Source of the DNA: JAFGAV01 sp041479055
Lineage (GTDB): Bacteria; Acidobacteriota; Aminicenantia; Aminicenantales; JAFGAV01
Assembly: GCA_963702835.1 (NCBI GenBank)
Contig: OY969762.1
Coordinates: 2,480,001-2,544,000 of the forward strand
Direction of reading: 5' to 3'
DNA length: 64,000 nucleotides
Each line of letters begins with the position of its first letter. The stretch's first letter is position 1. Both the position numbers and the translations under genes were made by a program. Positions 8,451 through 16,985 of the stretch are shown piece by piece. The notes beneath the pieces were generated by a model, which was not told the origin of the DNA, ran no database searches, and was given only the letters and a program-made list of their open reading frames with translations.

Positions 8451-8528
8451 GGAGTGGCACGGCGGAGGGGCTCCCCGCCTGCGCGCAGCTTTGCGAGCAC
8501 AGCCGGGGAGGAGCCGTGACAGGACCCC
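8451..8528. repeat. 78-bp interspersed hairpin repeat, copy 2
   Basis: Same element as at 3417 and 24740, with a few changes (GAGTGGCACGGCGG in place of GGGTGGCGCGGCGG). It lies between the radical SAM gene and the DUF6125 gene. Confidence 0.85.
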
Positions 8529-8572
8529 TCCTCTTTTTGATAGATAGATCAAAGACAAGGAGATGCCCTCTT

Positions 8573-9088
8573 ATGAGCGAGAAGGAGATCGAACACCTCG
8601 CGGCCGAGGAGCTGCGGGAGTGGCTGCGCGACGCGGCCCTCAATTGGCTGACCCATGACGGGCTGTGGTTCCGGGCGGTCGAAGAGGCCTATGGCTTGGA
8701 GGCGACCATCTCGCTCGACAAGAAAGCCTGGGAGGGCTTTACCGTCATCGAGGCCAAGAGAATTATGAAACGGCTTGGGCTGGAACCCGGAGGAGGAATC
8801 CCGGCCCTGGTCCGGGCGCTCGGGTTCCGGCTCTATGCCCTGGTCAATGTTCAGGAAGTGAGCGAGGTGAGCGACCGGCGCTGCGTCTTCCGCATGAAGA
8901 ACTGCCGGGTCCAGGAGGCGCGGCGGCGCCAGGGCCTGGCCGATTTTCCCTGCCGGGAAGTGGGGCTGGTTGAGTACGCCGGCTTCGCCCGAACGATCGA
9001 CCCCCGCCTCGAGACGCGCTGCCTCTACTGCCCGCCCGGCCCCCACCCCGCCGACTCCTGGTGCGCTTGGGAATTTAGCAAAAAATGA
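8573..9088 (+). CDS. DUF6125-like protein
   Basis: The ATG at 8573 follows AAGGAGATG and gives a 171-residue soluble protein. The N-terminal half is helical (WLRDAALNWLTHDGLWFRAV, EAKRIMKRLGL). The C-terminal half has CRVQEARRRQGLADFPCREV and ends with a CLYCPPGPHP cysteine pair, so an oxyanion, heme or metal-binding role is possible. I associate this pattern with DUF6125, a family of unknown function common in anaerobes. It stands upstream of the aminotransferase/lyase group but need not be part of it. Confidence 0.7.
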   Translation: MSEKEIEHLAAEELREWLRDAALNWLTHDGLWFRAVEEAYGLEATISLDKKAWEGFTVIEAKRIMKRLGLEPGGGIPALVRALGFRLYALVNVQEVSEVSDRRCVFRMKNCRVQEARRRQGLADFPCREVGLVEYAGFARTIDPRLETRCLYCPPGPHPADSWCAWEFSKK

Positions 9089-9168
9089 TTGCATTTTGCG
9101 GGGAATATGGCGAAAATAATCCTTCTTGACCGTCAGGTGAATACCCTTTCTATGAACCAGGAGGCTCG

Positions 9169-10254
9169 GTGATCAAAGCCAGAGACTATCTGCAGAAGAT
9201 CAACCCCTACAAGCCGGGCAGGCCCATTGAAGAAGTAGCCCGCAAGCTTAAACTGCGCGGCGAGATCATCAAGCTGGCCTCCAACGAGAACCCCCTGGGC
9301 ACTTCCCCCCTGGCCCTGCAGGCCATGAAAAAGGCCCTCCGGGACTCGTCCTATTATCCCGACGACAACTGCTACTATCTCAAGGAAAAGCTGGCCGCCC
9401 GGCACGGGGTGCAGCCGGAAAATCTCTTCCTGGGCAACGGCTCGGTGGAGATCCTGCCCCTGCTCACCCTGGCCCACCTGGGCCCGGGGACGAGCGGGGT
9501 GGCCAGCCAGAGCGCCTTCATCTGGTTCAAGATCGCCGTCCACATCTCCGCCGCCGAGATCATCGAAGCACCCATGAAGAACTTCACCCATGACCTGGAG
9601 GGCATGCTGGCCGCGGTCAAGCCCGATACCCGGATGATCTACATGGCCAACCCCAACAACCCCACGGGCACTATGGTCACCCGGGCCCAGGTGGACGCCT
9701 TCTTCCGGCGCCTGCCCGACAACATCCTGGTCATCCTGGACGAGGCCTACCACGAGTACATCGACGACCCCTCTTACCCGGACTCGTTCAAGTATTTCCG
9801 GGAAAAGAAGAATATCGTCATCCTCCGCACTTTCTCCAAGATCTACGGCCTGGCCGGGCTTCGCCTGGGCTATGCGGTGGCCCAGCCGGAAGTCATCGCC
9901 AGCCTGTCCAAGCTCCGTATTTCCTTCAACGTCAACCGCCTGTCCCAGGTGGCGGGCATGGCGGCCCTGGACGACGTGCGGCACATCCGCCGGGGAAAGG
10001 CCTGCAACGAGGCGGGAAAAAAATATCTCTATGCCGCCTATGGCCAGCTGGGCCTTTTCTACCTGCCCACCTATGCCAATTTCATCTTCGTCGATTTCGC
10101 CAAAGACAGCCAGATCGTTTTCGAGGCTCTGCAGCGCAAGGGGGTCATCACCCGGACCATCAAGGAGTACGGCTTTCCCAACGCCCTGCGCATCACCATC
10201 GGCACCCCGGGGCAGAACGAGCGGCTGATCAGGACCTTGAAAAAGGTCCTCTAA
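9169..10254 (+). CDS. hisC: Histidinol-phosphate aminotransferase-like enzyme (HisC type)
   Basis: This class I/II PLP aminotransferase of 361 residues starts at a GTG preceded by AGGAGG. It shows IKLASNENPLGTSP near residue 37, the substrate motif MANPNNPTGT, DEAYHEY (Asp contacting PLP), and the PLP lysine in RTFSKIYGLAGLRLGYA. The C-terminal arginine lies in ALRITIGTPGQNE. Other his genes are absent and the neighbours are a tryptophanase-type lyase and a branched-chain aminotransferase. It may therefore act as a broad or aromatic aminotransferase in amino acid turnover rather than in histidine synthesis. Confidence 0.9.
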   Translation: MIKARDYLQKINPYKPGRPIEEVARKLKLRGEIIKLASNENPLGTSPLALQAMKKALRDSSYYPDDNCYYLKEKLAARHGVQPENLFLGNGSVEILPLLTLAHLGPGTSGVASQSAFIWFKIAVHISAAEIIEAPMKNFTHDLEGMLAAVKPDTRMIYMANPNNPTGTMVTRAQVDAFFRRLPDNILVILDEAYHEYIDDPSYPDSFKYFREKKNIVILRTFSKIYGLAGLRLGYAVAQPEVIASLSKLRISFNVNRLSQVAGMAALDDVRHIRRGKACNEAGKKYLYAAYGQLGLFYLPTYANFIFVDFAKDSQIVFEALQRKGVITRTIKEYGFPNALRITIGTPGQNERLIRTLKKVL

Positions 10255-10279
10255 AATTCATAGAAGAAAGGGGAACTGG

Positions 10280-11728
10280 ATGCTTATCAAGCTTTGGAAC
10301 GGACAAGAGATTCCTGTAGAAATGCACAAGTCCAGGATGGTCCAGAAAATTTCGCTCAGCCCGGCTGAGGACCGGCTGCGGGCCATGGGGGAGGCGGGCT
10401 ACAACACCTTCCTGCTCAAGACCAAGGATATCTTCCTGGACATGCTGACCGACAGCGGCGTCAACGCCATGAGCGACAACCAATTCGCCGCGCTCATGAA
10501 CGCCGACGACGCTTACGCCGGAAGCATGACCTTCTACGAGTTTGCCGACGCCGTCAAGGACGTCATGGGCTACCAGCACGTGATGAACGTCCACCAGGGG
10601 CGGGCGGCCGAGCACCTCCTGTCCAAAGTGTTCTCCAAGCCCGGGGGAGCCATCATCACCAATTACCATTTCACCACCACCCGGGCCCATATCGAGCTGA
10701 CCGGAGCGTCGGTTTGCCTGGAGCTTTTCGCCGACGAGGCCCTCAAAACAAAGAGCAGCCATCCCTTCAAGGGAAACATGGACCTGGACAAGGTGAGGGC
10801 CGCTATCAAGAAATGGGGGAAGGACAAGATCGGCTACATCCGTATGGAGGCCACCACCAACCTGCTGGGCGGCCAGCCCTTCTCCATGGAGAACTTCAGG
10901 GCTGTCCGCAAGGTCTGCGACGAAACCGGCCTGCTCCTGGTCCTGGACGGCAGCCTGATCGCCGAGAACGCCTACCTGATCTGGAAGCGCGAAAAAGGAT
11001 ACGAAAACAAAACCGTTGCCCAGATCGTCAAGGAGATGTGCGGCCTGGCCGACATCTTCTATATGAGCGGAAGAAAGAACACCTGCGTCCGGGGAGGGTT
11101 CATCGCCACCAACAACAGGGCCCTCTTCGAACAGCTCGAACCCTGGCTGCCGGTCTACGAGGGCTTTTTCACCTACGGCGGCATGTCCATGCGGGAGATC
11201 GGGGCCATGACCGTCGGCCTGCGTGAAATGGCCGACCCGGGAATGGCCGGCTGCTCCATCGAACAGATCAAATACATGGTCGAGACGTTGGACGGGTTGG
11301 GCATCCCGGTGGTGACTCCCCCCGGCGGCCTGGCCTGCCACATCGACGCCCGAAAATTCCTGCCCCATGTGCCCAAAGAGCAATACATCGCCGGCGCGCT
11401 GACGGCCGCCCTGTACCTGACTACCGGAGTCCGGGCCATGGAGCGGGGGACGATTTCCACGGACCGCGCCAAGGACGGGACCGAGATGTACGCCGACCTG
11501 GAGCTGACCCGCATCGCCCTCCCCCGCCGGGTGTACAGCATGTCCCACATCAATTACATCATCGACCGGCTGCTGTGGCTGCAAAAGAACCGGGAGCTGA
11601 TCAAGGGCTTGAAGTTCGTTTCCGAGCCGCCGGTGCTGCGCTTCTTCCTGGGCAAGCTGACCGACCTGGACGGCTGGGGCAAAAAACTGACCGACGCCTT
11701 CAAAAAGGATTTCGGAGCCAGCTGGTAA
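10280..11728 (+). CDS. Tryptophanase / tyrosine phenol-lyase family beta-eliminating lyase
   Basis: Family members split tryptophan to indole, or tyrosine to phenol, releasing pyruvate and ammonia. The 482-residue length fits. Visible motifs are NVHQGRAAEHLL near residue 112, TNYHFTTTRAHIELTGA, and the PLP lysine region MSGRKNTCVRGGFIA. Also present are EGFFTYGGMSMREIGAMTVG and TGVRAMERGTIS with the conserved arginine. In the lysine motif the usual Lys-Lys-Asp reads Arg-Lys-Asn; the PLP lysine is kept, but its neighbours differ from the enteric enzymes. Tryptophanase and tyrosine phenol-lyase cannot be told apart from sequence here. It lies 25 bp after hisC in a likely amino-acid catabolic unit. 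Confidence 0.88.
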   Translation: MLIKLWNGQEIPVEMHKSRMVQKISLSPAEDRLRAMGEAGYNTFLLKTKDIFLDMLTDSGVNAMSDNQFAALMNADDAYAGSMTFYEFADAVKDVMGYQHVMNVHQGRAAEHLLSKVFSKPGGAIITNYHFTTTRAHIELTGASVCLELFADEALKTKSSHPFKGNMDLDKVRAAIKKWGKDKIGYIRMEATTNLLGGQPFSMENFRAVRKVCDETGLLLVLDGSLIAENAYLIWKREKGYENKTVAQIVKEMCGLADIFYMSGRKNTCVRGGFIATNNRALFEQLEPWLPVYEGFFTYGGMSMREIGAMTVGLREMADPGMAGCSIEQIKYMVETLDGLGIPVVTPPGGLACHIDARKFLPHVPKEQYIAGALTAALYLTTGVRAMERGTISTDRAKDGTEMYADLELTRIALPRRVYSMSHINYIIDRLLWLQKNRELIKGLKFVSEPPVLRFFLGKLTDLDGWGKKLTDAFKKDFGASW

Positions 11729-11946
11729 GCTCCCGGCAGGGGGCCCGGGGAAAGGCTTCGGCGCCGGCCAGTCGGCCTCTTTATTTTCCTCTAAATTTAT
11801 GATAATAATACTTCTCTTTCCTTGAATAATCGCATGGCCGGATAATTACGGGCCTCAAGGGCCCCGGCCGAGGGTTCAGCCCGGCCGCCATTTCTCCCAT
11901 GCACAACAGGAGGCCAGAGGTTATCTCTGCCGATCGAGGTTTTGAC

Positions 11947-12948
11947 ATGTTCGACAACACTTATTTTAAGAACGCCAAAAAATACTGGTACAACGGGAAA
12001 TTTTACGACTGGTCCGACCCGACCCTCCATCCCATGAGCCATGCCCTGCACTACGGCAGCTCGGTCTTTGAGGGCATCCGGTCCTATGTCACGGCTCAAG
12101 GGCCGGCCATTTTCCGTCTCCCCGAGCATATCGACCGCTTTCTCCTCTCGGCCCAGGTGGCCAAAATGGAAATCCCTTACAGCCCGAATGAGATCAGCCA
12201 GGCCATCAAGCTCACTCTCGAGGAGAACCGTCTTCAGTCAGCCTACATCCGGCCTCTTCTCTTCTATTCCTACGGAAACCTGGGCCTGGTCCCCATGTAT
12301 TCGCCGGAAGAAATGCTCATCGCCGTCTGGGAGTTTAACGTTTTCTCCGCGGACAAAAAGGACCAGGGCCTTTCAGCCTACATCGTCCCCTGGCGCCGCA
12401 TCCATCACCGTCAGCTCGACATGCGGGCCAAACTGGGAGGACTCTACATCCTGTCGGCCATCAATGCCGTGGCAGCCCGGGAGCATGGCTACGATGAAGC
12501 CCTTTTCCTGAACTTGGAGGGAAATGTGGCCGAGGGGCCGGGCGCCAACATCTTCATCGTCAAAAACGGCCAACTTAAGACCAACGACCGGTCCGAATCC
12601 ATACTGGAGGGCATTACCCGGACAACTCTCCTGGAAATGGCCCGGGACAGCGGCCTGCGGACCAAGGTCGGCCCCATAACCAGGAAAGAGCTGTTCGAAG
12701 CCGACGAGGCCTTCTTCTCGGGCACGGCCGTTGAGATCATGCCCATCGTCCGCATCGCCGACGGGTCCCAGGCCGGCCAGGAGGCCAAGGATTATCCCAT
12801 CGGCACGGGCCGGGTGGGGAATATCACCCGACAACTGGCCGAAGCCTACCAGTCCGTCTGCAGCGGCCGGCTCCCCCAGTATAGCAAGTGGCTGACCTAT
12901 ATAGAGGATCAAACAGCCCGGCCAGTTCCCGCCCATCCCTACCGCTGA
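11947..12948 (+). CDS. ilvE: Branched-chain amino acid aminotransferase (class IV)
   Basis: IlvE exchanges amino groups between leucine, isoleucine or valine and 2-oxoglutarate. The 333-residue frame from ATG 11947 shows YYGSSVFEGIR-like HYGSSVFEGIRSY, the PLP lysine in MRAKLGGLYILSA, DEALFLNLEGNVAEGPGANIF, and GTAVEIMPIVRIADG near the end. A longer reading from 11899 adds an unlikely tail. The 218 bp before it hold a GC-rich patch and a T-rich run but no clear gene. With hisC and the lyase it suggests a fermentative amino-acid-degrading lifestyle, though a biosynthetic role is equally possible. Confidence 0.93.
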   Translation: MFDNTYFKNAKKYWYNGKFYDWSDPTLHPMSHALHYGSSVFEGIRSYVTAQGPAIFRLPEHIDRFLLSAQVAKMEIPYSPNEISQAIKLTLEENRLQSAYIRPLLFYSYGNLGLVPMYSPEEMLIAVWEFNVFSADKKDQGLSAYIVPWRRIHHRQLDMRAKLGGLYILSAINAVAAREHGYDEALFLNLEGNVAEGPGANIFIVKNGQLKTNDRSESILEGITRTTLLEMARDSGLRTKVGPITRKELFEADEAFFSGTAVEIMPIVRIADGSQAGQEAKDYPIGTGRVGNITRQLAEAYQSVCSGRLPQYSKWLTYIEDQTARPVPAHPYR

Positions 12949-13009
12949 CGTCTATCTTACCCGTCTTATTTCACTCCATTCATGTTCCGTTTCCCCAGCC
13001 GACAGCGCG

Positions 13010-13057
13010 TTGTCTTCTCCCCCTGAATCTGCTATAAGTAAATTTCCATGGGAATTT
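13010..13057 (+). promoter_or_regulatory. Promoter and palindrome before the M16 peptidase pair
   Basis: TTGTCT (13010-13015) and TATAAG (13033-13038) are spaced 17 bp apart. Directly after the -10 is a near-perfect palindrome AAATTTCCATGGGAATTT (13040-13057), where a repressor would block the transcription start. The ATG of the first peptidase is at 13103. Confidence 0.5.
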
Positions 13058-13102
13058 GTTTTTCCATTCATCTTTCTCTGAATCCCTCCCAGGAGGTTTC
13101 AA

Positions 13103-14452
13103 ATGCTTAGAGTCTTTGCCCTGACCGCTGCTCTGCTCCTGCTGCTGGGCACGCCGCTCGGCCTGAGGAGCCAGGGCAGCAAAGTCTTCCCCTACGACAC
13201 TAAGGTCGAGGTGCTGGCCAACGGCCTGAAAGTCGTCTGCGTCCCGCTCTCCAACCCCAACATCATCGCCTACTACACCATCGTCCGCTCCGGCTCCCGG
13301 AACGAGGTCGAACCGGGCAAGTCCGGCTTCGCCCACTTCTTCGAGCACATGATGTTCAAGGGGACAAAGGCCGTGCCCCGGCCGGTCTACGACGATTACC
13401 TCACCCGGCTGGGCGCCGGGACCAACGGCTTCACCTCGGACGACCACACCGTTTATTTTGTCGTCTTCGCCGGCCGCGACAACCTGGAGGAAGTGGTCAA
13501 GACCGAAGCCGACCGCTTCATTAACCTTTACTACGACGAGGAAACGATCAAGACCGAGGCCTCGGTCATCGAAGGCGAATATTATGCCAGTGTCTCCAGC
13601 CCCGAGCGGCGGCTGGCCGAGCTGCTGCGTGACACGGCCTATGAGAAGCACTCCTATAAGCACACCACCTTGGGCTTCCTCAAGGACATCCAGGACATGC
13701 CCAACCAGTACCAGTACAGCCTGCTCTACAAGAAGCGGTTCTATGCCCCGGACAACTCCATCCTGCTGGTCGTCGGCGACTTCGACCAGGCCCGGCTCAT
13801 GGAGCTGGTGAAGAAATACTACAGCCCCTGGCAGTCGTCCAACTATCAACTGGTGACGCCGGTCGAGCCCCCTCAGCACAAAGCCAAGCGGGCCCGCCTG
13901 GCCTGGCCCTCCAAAACTCTGGCCCGGCTGGCCATCGGCTTCCACGGCCCGGCCTTCTCCGATGGAAAGATAGACAAGGCTGCCCTGGACCTCCTGGCCG
14001 AAGTGGCCTTTTCCAACTCCTCGCCCATCTATCAGAAGTTGGTCATCGAAGAGCAAAAATGCCAGGACTTGTTCGCCAGCTTTCCCGACCGCCGCGACCC
14101 GAGCCTGCTGAGCATCGGCGCCGTGATCAAGAAGGACGAAGACCTGCCGGCCGTGGAGAAGGCCGTCTGGCAGGAGCTGGAGCGCCTCAAGACCGAGCTT
14201 GTCTCGGCCGAGCTCCTGTCGGACATCAAGTCCAACCTGAAATATTCCTTGGCCAGCGGCCTGGATACATCCGACGGAGTGGCCGGAACCCTGTTTTTCT
14301 ATATCAGCCTGACCGCAGACCCCGGGTCGCTCAATAAGCTTTTCGACCTTTATGACAAGGTCACCCCGGCCGACATCCGGGATATGGCCAAGAAGTATTT
14401 CATCCTGCCCAACAGCACCACGGTCACCCTGACAGGAGGTCAAGCCAAATGA
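13103..14452 (+). CDS. M16 family zinc peptidase, catalytic subunit
   Basis: This secreted or periplasmic peptidase of 449 residues has an N-terminal signal peptide (MLRVFALTAALLLLLGTPLG). The inverted zinc motif HxxEH is seen as FAHFFEHMMFKG, with the distal zinc-ligand glutamate in EASVIEGEYYAS. The peptidase domain is followed by the second, non-catalytic M16 domain (VVGDFDQARLMELVKKYY). Its stop overlaps the start of the next gene (ATGA), which encodes a partner without the zinc motif, the usual M16B heterodimer layout. Confidence 0.93.
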   Translation: MLRVFALTAALLLLLGTPLGLRSQGSKVFPYDTKVEVLANGLKVVCVPLSNPNIIAYYTIVRSGSRNEVEPGKSGFAHFFEHMMFKGTKAVPRPVYDDYLTRLGAGTNGFTSDDHTVYFVVFAGRDNLEEVVKTEADRFINLYYDEETIKTEASVIEGEYYASVSSPERRLAELLRDTAYEKHSYKHTTLGFLKDIQDMPNQYQYSLLYKKRFYAPDNSILLVVGDFDQARLMELVKKYYSPWQSSNYQLVTPVEPPQHKAKRARLAWPSKTLARLAIGFHGPAFSDGKIDKAALDLLAEVAFSNSSPIYQKLVIEEQKCQDLFASFPDRRDPSLLSIGAVIKKDEDLPAVEKAVWQELERLKTELVSAELLSDIKSNLKYSLASGLDTSDGVAGTLFFYISLTADPGSLNKLFDLYDKVTPADIRDMAKKYFILPNSTTVTLTGGQAK

Positions 14453-15984
14453 ACGCTTTTAAATTCTCGCTCACCTTCCTGCTCCTGGCCGGATTGGCCC
14501 TGGCCGCCGGCTCCTGCTCCAAGAAGGCCGACCCCAACAAGCTCACTTCCGAGCTTCTGCCGGTTGCCGACAATCCCCTGGTCAGTTTTCACATTCTCCT
14601 CAAAGTCGGCTCGGCCAATGACCCGGCCGGAAAAGAGGGCCTCGGCCAGCTGGCCCTCGGCCTACTGGCCAACGGCGGCACAAAAACTCTCGCCTTTCAA
14701 GAAATCACCAAGCGCTTCTACCCCATGGCCGCCCAGGTTGACCTGGCCGTGGACAAGGAGATGTCCGTTTTCACCACGACCATCCATCGGGACAACCTGG
14801 ACAAGTTCTACGCCCTCTTCCGGGATATGCTCCTGGACCCCGGTTTTCGGGAGGAGGACTTCAACCGGCTCAAGGCCGACCAGCTCAATTTCTTGGAAAA
14901 GACGCTGGCCGGCAATATGGACGAAGAGTTCGGCAAGGAGATCCTCAACCTGGCCCTCTACGAAGGCCATCCCTATGGGCATCAGGATGCCGGCACCGTC
15001 GAGTCGGTCAAGTCTCTGACCCTGGACGACCTGAAGTCCTTCTATAAACAGAATTTCCTCCAGGGCAATATCGTCATCGGCCTCGCCGGCGGCTATCCCC
15101 AAGGCTTTCCGGAGAAAGTCCTGGCCGACTTCGCCAAGCTGCCCGAAGGCCGTGCTCCGGCCCTCGTCCTGTCCCTGCCCCAAGCGCCCCAGGGCCTGGA
15201 GTTCGTCATCGCCGAGAAGCAGACTCCGGCCACGGCCATCTCTTTTGGCTTTCCGCTGGCGATTTCCCGGGCCGACGATGACTTCTTCGCCCTGTGGATG
15301 GCTGTCGCCCATTTCGGAGAGCACCGGCAGCATCTGTCGCTGCTCTTCCAAAAGATCCGCGAACTGCGCGGCCAGAACTACGGCGACTATGCCTATGCCG
15401 AGCATTTCATCCAGGGCCGCGACAAGTTCCCGGCCACCAACGACTGCCGCCGGCAGCAATACTTCTCCATCTGGATCCGGCCCCTGTCGAACTCCAACCG
15501 CCACTTCGTCATCCGCCAGGCGCTGCGCGAGCTGCGTCGGCTGGTGGAGGAGGGGATCTCCGAAGAACGCTTCAACCTCGTCCGAACCTACCTTCTCAAC
15601 TACACCAAGCTTTACGCCCAGACCCTGGGCGAGCGGCTGGGCTGGCAGATGGACTCCCATTACTATGGCTATCAGGATTTCCTGGCCGAGGTCCAGCAGC
15701 GGCTGCCCAAGCTCACTCGGGAGGATGTCAACCGGGCCGTCAAAAAATACCTCAATTTCGAGAACATCCGCGTCGCCATCATCACCCAGGACGCTGTGAA
15801 GCTCCGCGACGACCTGGTGGCCGACAGGCCCTCTCCCATCACCTACGCCAACCCCAATATGCCCAAGGAGGTGTTGGACGAAGACCTGGTCATTCAGGTT
15901 TATCCGCTGGAAGTCAGGCCGGAAAAAGTGAGGATCGCTCAGGCCTCGAGCTTCTTCCAGAAGCCCGGCCTCCCGCAGCAGTAG
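14449..15984 (+). CDS. M16 family protein, non-catalytic partner lipoprotein
   Basis: This 511-residue protein begins with a signal peptide ending LALAAGSC, consistent with a lipoprotein cleaved before the cysteine. Where the catalytic partner has HFFEH, this protein has KEGLGQLALGLLANGGT, so the zinc ligands are missing and it is probably structural. Other M16 features are kept, such as LKVGSANDPAGKEG and the second half (LYAQTLGERLGWQMDSHYYG). It is coupled by a 4-bp overlap. The pair would form one heterodimeric peptidase at the cell envelope that degrades peptides. Confidence 0.9.
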   Translation: MNAFKFSLTFLLLAGLALAAGSCSKKADPNKLTSELLPVADNPLVSFHILLKVGSANDPAGKEGLGQLALGLLANGGTKTLAFQEITKRFYPMAAQVDLAVDKEMSVFTTTIHRDNLDKFYALFRDMLLDPGFREEDFNRLKADQLNFLEKTLAGNMDEEFGKEILNLALYEGHPYGHQDAGTVESVKSLTLDDLKSFYKQNFLQGNIVIGLAGGYPQGFPEKVLADFAKLPEGRAPALVLSLPQAPQGLEFVIAEKQTPATAISFGFPLAISRADDDFFALWMAVAHFGEHRQHLSLLFQKIRELRGQNYGDYAYAEHFIQGRDKFPATNDCRRQQYFSIWIRPLSNSNRHFVIRQALRELRRLVEEGISEERFNLVRTYLLNYTKLYAQTLGERLGWQMDSHYYGYQDFLAEVQQRLPKLTREDVNRAVKKYLNFENIRVAIITQDAVKLRDDLVADRPSPITYANPNMPKEVLDEDLVIQVYPLEVRPEKVRIAQASSFFQKPGLPQQ

Positions 15985-16022
15985 CCGGAGTGGGGCGGCC
16001 AGGCCGGTCCGCGCCCGGAATC

Positions 16023-16985
16023 ATGGGCAACCCAACAAAGCCCGCTGAGGGTTGGGCCAAACAAGAGGTCCGTTTGCTGGCCGCTTTCCGCGGCCCGGTC
16101 GACATCCAGCGCTGGCTCAACCGAATCGCCTATGACGCGGCCCCCGGCACGCGCTCGCCCCGCTGGGTGATGCGGGAGAAAAAAGCCAACTGCTTGGAGG
16201 GAGCGCTGTTCGCCGCGGCGGCTTTGCGTTTTCAAGGTCATCCGCCGTTCCTGGTCGACCTCCGTTCCTCGGACCACGACGACGATCACGTCATCGCCGT
16301 CTTCCGCCGGGGGGGGAGGTGGGGCGCCCTGGCCAAATCCAATTACACCACGCTTCGCTTCCGTGAGCCGGTCTTCCTCTCCATACGGGAATTGGTCATG
16401 TCCTACTTCGAAGGCTATTTCAACCCTTGGGGGGAGAAGACGCTGCGGGAGTATTCTCGGCCTTTCAACCTGTCACGATTCGACCGCCTCGACTGGATGA
16501 CCACGGACAAAGACCTGGACATGATCGGCCAAGACCTGGACCATTCCCCGCATCGAAAAGTCATGACCCCGGCCATGATCCGGTCTCTGGAGCGGGCTGA
16601 TCCGGACCTGGTTAAGGCCGGGCTGCTGGGCGCGAAAAAAGAGGGGGTTATTCAAACCGCAAAAAGGATAAGCCCGTTCTCGCTCCGAACCCTTATCGAG
16701 AATGGCTGCCTGGGCCCAGGGCCAGCGGAGGTTAAGGCCGGGCCGGCCCCTTTAGTAGGCTTCAATCTCGGCCAGGAGCTCGGCGATCAGTTCCTTGACG
16801 GTGACGATCTTATGGAGGCGATGGGCATTCTGGCCGCAGAAAACAAGGCCTTTGTTCATGTCTCCCTGATAAGCGTTGATCAGGGCCAGGGCGATGCAGT
16901 AGCGGGCTTCGGCCACGTTGCAGGTGGAAAGGCATCGCCAGGGACAGTTGATCTTCTCTTGCAGGCCATTTTCCAGGTTTTTTAG
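16023..16985 (+). CDS. Transglutaminase-like cysteine protein; 3' end runs into the opposite gene
   Basis: The start ATG 16023 lies 38 bp after the M16 partner. The first 210 residues look like a transglutaminase-type domain. A probable nucleophile cysteine is in KKANCLEGALFAAAALR, a histidine in DDDHVIAVFRRGGRWGALAKSNY, and YFEGYFNPWGEKTLREYSRPF follows. After about residue 215 the frame continues with no stop to 16985, overlapping the convergent flavoprotein gene by 234 bp. The tail looks like antisense translation, so the original stop has probably been lost or the frame has shifted near 16650. The true protein likely ends near 16660-16700. Substrate unknown. Confidence 0.68.
   Translation: MGNPTKPAEGWAKQEVRLLAAFRGPVDIQRWLNRIAYDAAPGTRSPRWVMREKKANCLEGALFAAAALRFQGHPPFLVDLRSSDHDDDHVIAVFRRGGRWGALAKSNYTTLRFREPVFLSIRELVMSYFEGYFNPWGEKTLREYSRPFNLSRFDRLDWMTTDKDLDMIGQDLDHSPHRKVMTPAMIRSLERADPDLVKAGLLGAKKEGVIQTAKRISPFSLRTLIENGCLGPGPAEVKAGPAPLVGFNLGQELGDQFLDGDDLMEAMGILAAENKAFVHVSLISVDQGQGDAVAGFGHVAGGKASPGTVDLLLQAIFQVF

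Noticed and set aside
11729..11946. Terminator after the tryptophanase-type gene
   Set aside because: GC-rich patch followed by T-rich sequence, but no good continuous stem could be drawn.
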